Below are positions 5,723 to 8,048 of a stretch of 8,048 nucleotides of DNA, piece after piece. Position 1 is the stretch's first letter; each line of letters opens with the position of its first letter. Under the pieces are notes generated by a model. It was given only the letters and a program-made list of their open reading frames with translations, searched no databases and was not told the origin of the DNA. The DNA is from an uncultured Thermoleophilia bacterium (lineage in GTDB: Bacteria; Actinomycetota; Thermoleophilia; UBA2241). The stretch lies in NCBI GenBank assembly GCA_903921965.1, contig CAIXSE010000921.1:1-8048 (forward strand), in the 5' to 3' direction. Position numbers and translations under genes: made by a program.

Positions 5723-5728
5723 TAGACT
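5723..5728 (+). promoter_or_regulatory. -10 box of the peptide-binding gene, leaderless arrangement
   Basis: TAGACT ends 8 nt before ATG at 5737, so the transcript should begin at or next to the start codon. There is no strong Shine-Dalgarno and no clear -35. This box also argues against starting the protein at the in-frame ATG at 5662, which lies upstream of it. Confidence 0.5.
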
Positions 5729-5736
5729 TCAGGGCC

Positions 5737-7452
5737 ATGGAGGGAACGGACGGGACACCGCGGGCGACTCACGTCCACCACCCCCGGCTCCTGGTCCTCG
5801 TCGCCGTGCTGCTCGTCGCCGCCGTCGTGACGGGCATCGTCCTGCTGACGCGGGACCGGGCGCCGGAGCCCGCCGGGCAGGCCGGCGCCACGCCGGCGGG
5901 CACCGCGCCGGTCAGGGGCGGGACCCTCATCGTGACGTTCGAGATCGAGCCGGTGACGCTGGACCCGGCCATCGCCTGGGAGACCGAGGCGTGGAGCATC
6001 GAACGGCTCACCTACCAGACCTTCCTGACGTACGCGCGCGCGCCTGGCTCGGCCGGCACCACCCTCATCCCGGACCTCGCGACGGAGGTCCCGACGGTGG
6101 CGAACGGCGGCATCTCGCCCGACGGCCTCGTGTACACGTTCCACCTGAAGAAGGGCACGGCGTTCGCGCCGCCGGTGAGCAGGCCGGTGACGGCGGCGGA
6201 CTTCAAGTACAGCTTCGAGCGCATGCTCCGGGAGCCGCTGGCCCCGGCGACCGCGTTCTACGAGAACGTCAAGGGCGCCCGCGCCTACCTGGCGGGCGCC
6301 GCCGACGGCGTCGAGGGCTTCGCGGCCGTCGACGACCGCACCGTGCGCATCACGCTCGACGCACCCGACGCCGCCTTCCTGACGAAGCTGTCGATGCCGT
6401 TCACCTCGGTGCTCGCCAAGGAGTGGGTGGACAGAGTGGGCGACCAGCTTGGGCGCAAGCCGCTCGGCACCGGTCCCTACATCGTCGACGGCTGGACGCC
6501 GGGGACGAGCATCACGGCCGTGCGCAACCCGGCGTGGACCGGTGAGGGCCGCCAGTGGCTGGACGGCATGGAGTTCGACATCGTCACTCCCGGGAGCGCC
6601 CTCACCCGTCTCGAGCACGGCGACGCGGACGTGCTCGGCGACCCTGTGCCGCCGTCAGACTACCAGCGCATGAAGCAGGACCCCGCGTGGGGACGGCTCA
6701 TGGCCGACGCGCCGCAGATCGCCTGGTACTACCTGTTCATGAACGTCCGCGAAGGACCGTTCCAGGACGTCCGCGTGCGGCGCGCGGTCAACTACGCGAT
6801 CGACCGGCAGAGGATCCAGGAGCTGGCGGGCGGGCAGGGCGTGGCCCTCGACCAGCTCTACCCCGAGTACCTGCCGGGGCACGAGACGACGGCCCAGTAC
6901 TACAGCTACTATCCCGAGCGCGCGCAGTCCCTGCTCGCCTCGGCCGGGTACTCCGGCGGGTTCAAGACCGTGCTCGTGACCCACGACGTGGAGCCGTTCC
7001 CGCAGATCGCGGAGGCCGTCCAGAGGGACCTGAAGGCGGTCGGCATCGAGGCGGACATCCAAGAGATGGACAGGGCGTCGTACTGGAACGCGGTGGGCCT
7101 GACCGAGTCTCACATCGCCATCGGCGTGAGCGACTGGTACATGGACTACCCGGACCCCGCCGACTGGATCGGGCCGCTGTTCACCGACCCCCACGACGGC
7201 AGCGCGAACTCGAGCTTCTACAGCGACCCGCGGGTGGACGCGCTGTACGCGGAGTCGGCGCGCGAGCTCGACCCGCAGAAGCGCATCGCGCTGTTCCGGG
7301 AGATGCAGGATGCCGTCATGCACGGCGCCCCGGTCGTGCCGCTCTACCAGCCGGTGTGGAACGCCATGCACGGGGCCACGACCGGGGGGTTCTACGTGCA
7401 CCCGGTCTGGACGTTCGACTTCGCGAGCTACTGGAAGACGGACGGGACGTGA
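5737..7452 (+). CDS. ABC transporter peptide-binding protein, family 5 (OppA/DppA type), membrane-anchored
   Basis: An extracytoplasmic solute-binding protein of 571 residues that would capture oligopeptides for an ABC importer. After a short basic head, a hydrophobic helix at about 18-37 (LLVLVAVLLVAAVVTGIVLL) is followed by a Pro/Ala/Gly linker (41-60). There is no cysteine lipobox and no clear signal-peptidase site, so it looks anchored by an uncleaved helix. The mature fold opens RGGTLIVTFEIEPVTLDP (60-77), with the family signature RPVTAADFKYSFERML (149-164), PLGTGPYIVDGW (242-253), FMNVREGPFQDVRVRRAVNYAIDR (334-357) and DWYMDYPDPADW (466-477), all standard for SBP_bac_5. No permease or ATPase gene follows; the next gene is convergent. 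It would have to use components encoded elsewhere. Start ATG 5737 is supported by the -10 box. Murein peptide binding (as in MppA) is a guess from the neighbouring epimerase. Confidence 0.92.
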   Translation: MEGTDGTPRATHVHHPRLLVLVAVLLVAAVVTGIVLLTRDRAPEPAGQAGATPAGTAPVRGGTLIVTFEIEPVTLDPAIAWETEAWSIERLTYQTFLTYARAPGSAGTTLIPDLATEVPTVANGGISPDGLVYTFHLKKGTAFAPPVSRPVTAADFKYSFERMLREPLAPATAFYENVKGARAYLAGAADGVEGFAAVDDRTVRITLDAPDAAFLTKLSMPFTSVLAKEWVDRVGDQLGRKPLGTGPYIVDGWTPGTSITAVRNPAWTGEGRQWLDGMEFDIVTPGSALTRLEHGDADVLGDPVPPSDYQRMKQDPAWGRLMADAPQIAWYYLFMNVREGPFQDVRVRRAVNYAIDRQRIQELAGGQGVALDQLYPEYLPGHETTAQYYSYYPERAQSLLASAGYSGGFKTVLVTHDVEPFPQIAEAVQRDLKAVGIEADIQEMDRASYWNAVGLTESHIAIGVSDWYMDYPDPADWIGPLFTDPHDGSANSSFYSDPRVDALYAESARELDPQKRIALFREMQDAVMHGAPVVPLYQPVWNAMHGATTGGFYVHPVWTFDFASYWKTDGT

Positions 7453-7460
7453 GGACGGCC

Positions 7461-7491
7461 GGGGGCGGGCCCGCAGGGCCCCGCCGCCCCC
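7461..7491. terminator. Hairpin between the convergent peptide-binding and TetR genes
   Basis: GGGGGCGG (7461-7468) pairs with CCGCCCCC (7484-7491), and inside it GCCC (7469-7472) pairs with GGGC (7476-7479) around a GCA loop, leaving a 4-nt bulge. It lies in the 43-nt gap between two facing stop codons and could end transcription from both sides. There is no T-run. Confidence 0.5.
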
Positions 7492-7495
7492 GCCC

Positions 7496-8048
7496 TCAGC
7501 CGGCCTTCGACGCGCCGGGAAGACCGCGCTCGACCAGCTCCGGGAGCGAGCGCTGCAGCATGAACTCGAGCACCGCGTAGGCGCGGCGCGAGTCGAAGCC
7601 GTCGTCGATGGCCTCCTGGACGGCGAGCCCGTCGACGACCGCCGTCATGAGCTCGGCGACGCCCATGAGGGCCTCGCGCCCGGCCGGCGCCTGCTCGCCG
7701 CTCTCGCCTCCTCCGCGCAGCCAGTCGCACTTGATCTGCCGGTACCAGTCGTAGACGTGCGCCATGCGCCCGCGCAGTCCTGTGTTGCGGAGCGCGTACG
7801 GCAGGATGTCGAAGAACACGCGGAACGACCGTGACGAGCTGATGGTGCGGAGCGCGCCGACGAAGGCCGGCAGGCGCGCGTCGCCCATGGCCGCGTTCAT
7901 CGCCGCCGCCGCGTCGGCCTGGTCGTCGCGGAACACGGAGTCGATCAGCGCGCGGACGAGGCCGTCCTTGTTGCCGAAGTAGTACTGCACCATGGCCGAG
8001 TTCTCGCCCGACTCCTGGGCGATGGCCCGCAGCGTGAGGCCGCCGAAG
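7496..8048 (-). CDS. TetR-family transcriptional regulator (partial, N-terminus off the right edge)
   Basis: A helical one-component repressor. The 183 residues in the window begin inside the N-terminal DNA-binding domain: FGGLTLRAIAQESGENSAMVQYYFGNKDGLVRAL is the classic TetR helix-turn-helix ending in the Y-Y-F-x-x-K-D/E-x-L signature. The rest is the ligand-binding and dimerization half (from about IDSVFRDDQ), with a long helix around DILPYALRNTGLRGRMAHVYDWYR. The ligand cannot be predicted. The reading frame stays open to the window edge, so the ATG within the helix-turn-helix is not the start; perhaps 15-30 residues are missing. It is convergent with the peptide-binding gene, so they do not share a promoter, and its targets probably lie to the right of the window. 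Confidence 0.93.
   Translation of the reverse strand, partial: FGGLTLRAIAQESGENSAMVQYYFGNKDGLVRALIDSVFRDDQADAAAAMNAAMGDARLPAFVGALRTISSSRSFRVFFDILPYALRNTGLRGRMAHVYDWYRQIKCDWLRGGGESGEQAPAGREALMGVAELMTAVVDGLAVQEAIDDGFDSRRAYAVLEFMLQRSLPELVERGLPGASKAG

Noticed and set aside
4529..5725. A 398-codon plus-strand open frame opposite the epimerase
   Set aside because: The epimerase has complete catalytic motifs and a ribosome site; this frame is its shadow.
5662..5736. N-terminal extension of the peptide-binding protein from ATG 5662
   Set aside because: The -10 box at 5723-5728 lies downstream of it, the extra 25 residues precede the membrane helix without resembling a signal sequence, and the ATG falls between the epimerase -10 and its ribosome site.
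1..8048. Mobile elements, CRISPR arrays, tRNA genes, riboswitches or signs of gene transfer
   Set aside because: I saw no terminal repeats, spaced repeats, cloverleaf-like sequences, transposase motifs or compositional break; the only clear AT-rich patch is the Rrf2 operator/promoter.

Overview
The window is a very GC-rich (about 70% by eye) bacterial chromosome segment with short intergenic gaps, several GTG starts and TANNNT-type -10 boxes sitting almost on start codons. This points to a high-GC lineage in which leaderless transcripts are common. A deep-branching actinomycete is my first guess, with Deinococcota or Chloroflexota as alternatives; no taxonomic marker here settles it. I see no mobile element, CRISPR array, tRNA or rRNA. 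The content is ordinary core and accessory chromosome, with a few unusual details rather than an obviously new system.

Layout. (1) Bases 1-290, minus strand: the N-terminal half or more of an Rrf2-family regulator, cut by the left edge, with its own promoter and a perfect 9-bp inverted-repeat operator (314-335). (2) 392-1291, plus: murB, read divergently from rrf2 and apparently leaderless. (3) 1421-3712, plus: a three-gene operon with overlapping stops and starts, holding an ECF-type sigma factor that appears to start at ATC, a single-pass membrane protein likely to be its anti-sigma factor, and a class I SAM methyltransferase. (4) 3805-4572, plus: fabI (enoyl-ACP reductase) behind its own promoter. 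(5) 4607-5644, minus: an enolase-superfamily L-Ala-D/L-Glu (dipeptide) epimerase, convergent with fabI. (6) 5737-7452, plus: an orphan family-5 peptide-binding protein with a membrane anchor in place of a lipobox, divergent from the epimerase. (7) 7496-8048, minus: a TetR-family regulator, convergent with the binding protein and cut by the right edge just inside its DNA-binding domain.

How it fits together. Most of the window concerns the cell envelope: MurB makes UDP-MurNAc for peptidoglycan, FabI completes fatty-acid elongation for membrane lipid, and the dipeptide epimerase with the divergent peptide-binding protein looks like a small module for taking up and degrading peptides, possibly murein peptides. 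The sigma/anti-sigma pair would sense something outside the membrane, and the co-translated methyltransferase is the most direct candidate effector. These functional links are inferred from gene order; the family assignments rest on motifs visible in the proteins. All gaps between genes are shorter than 300 bases.
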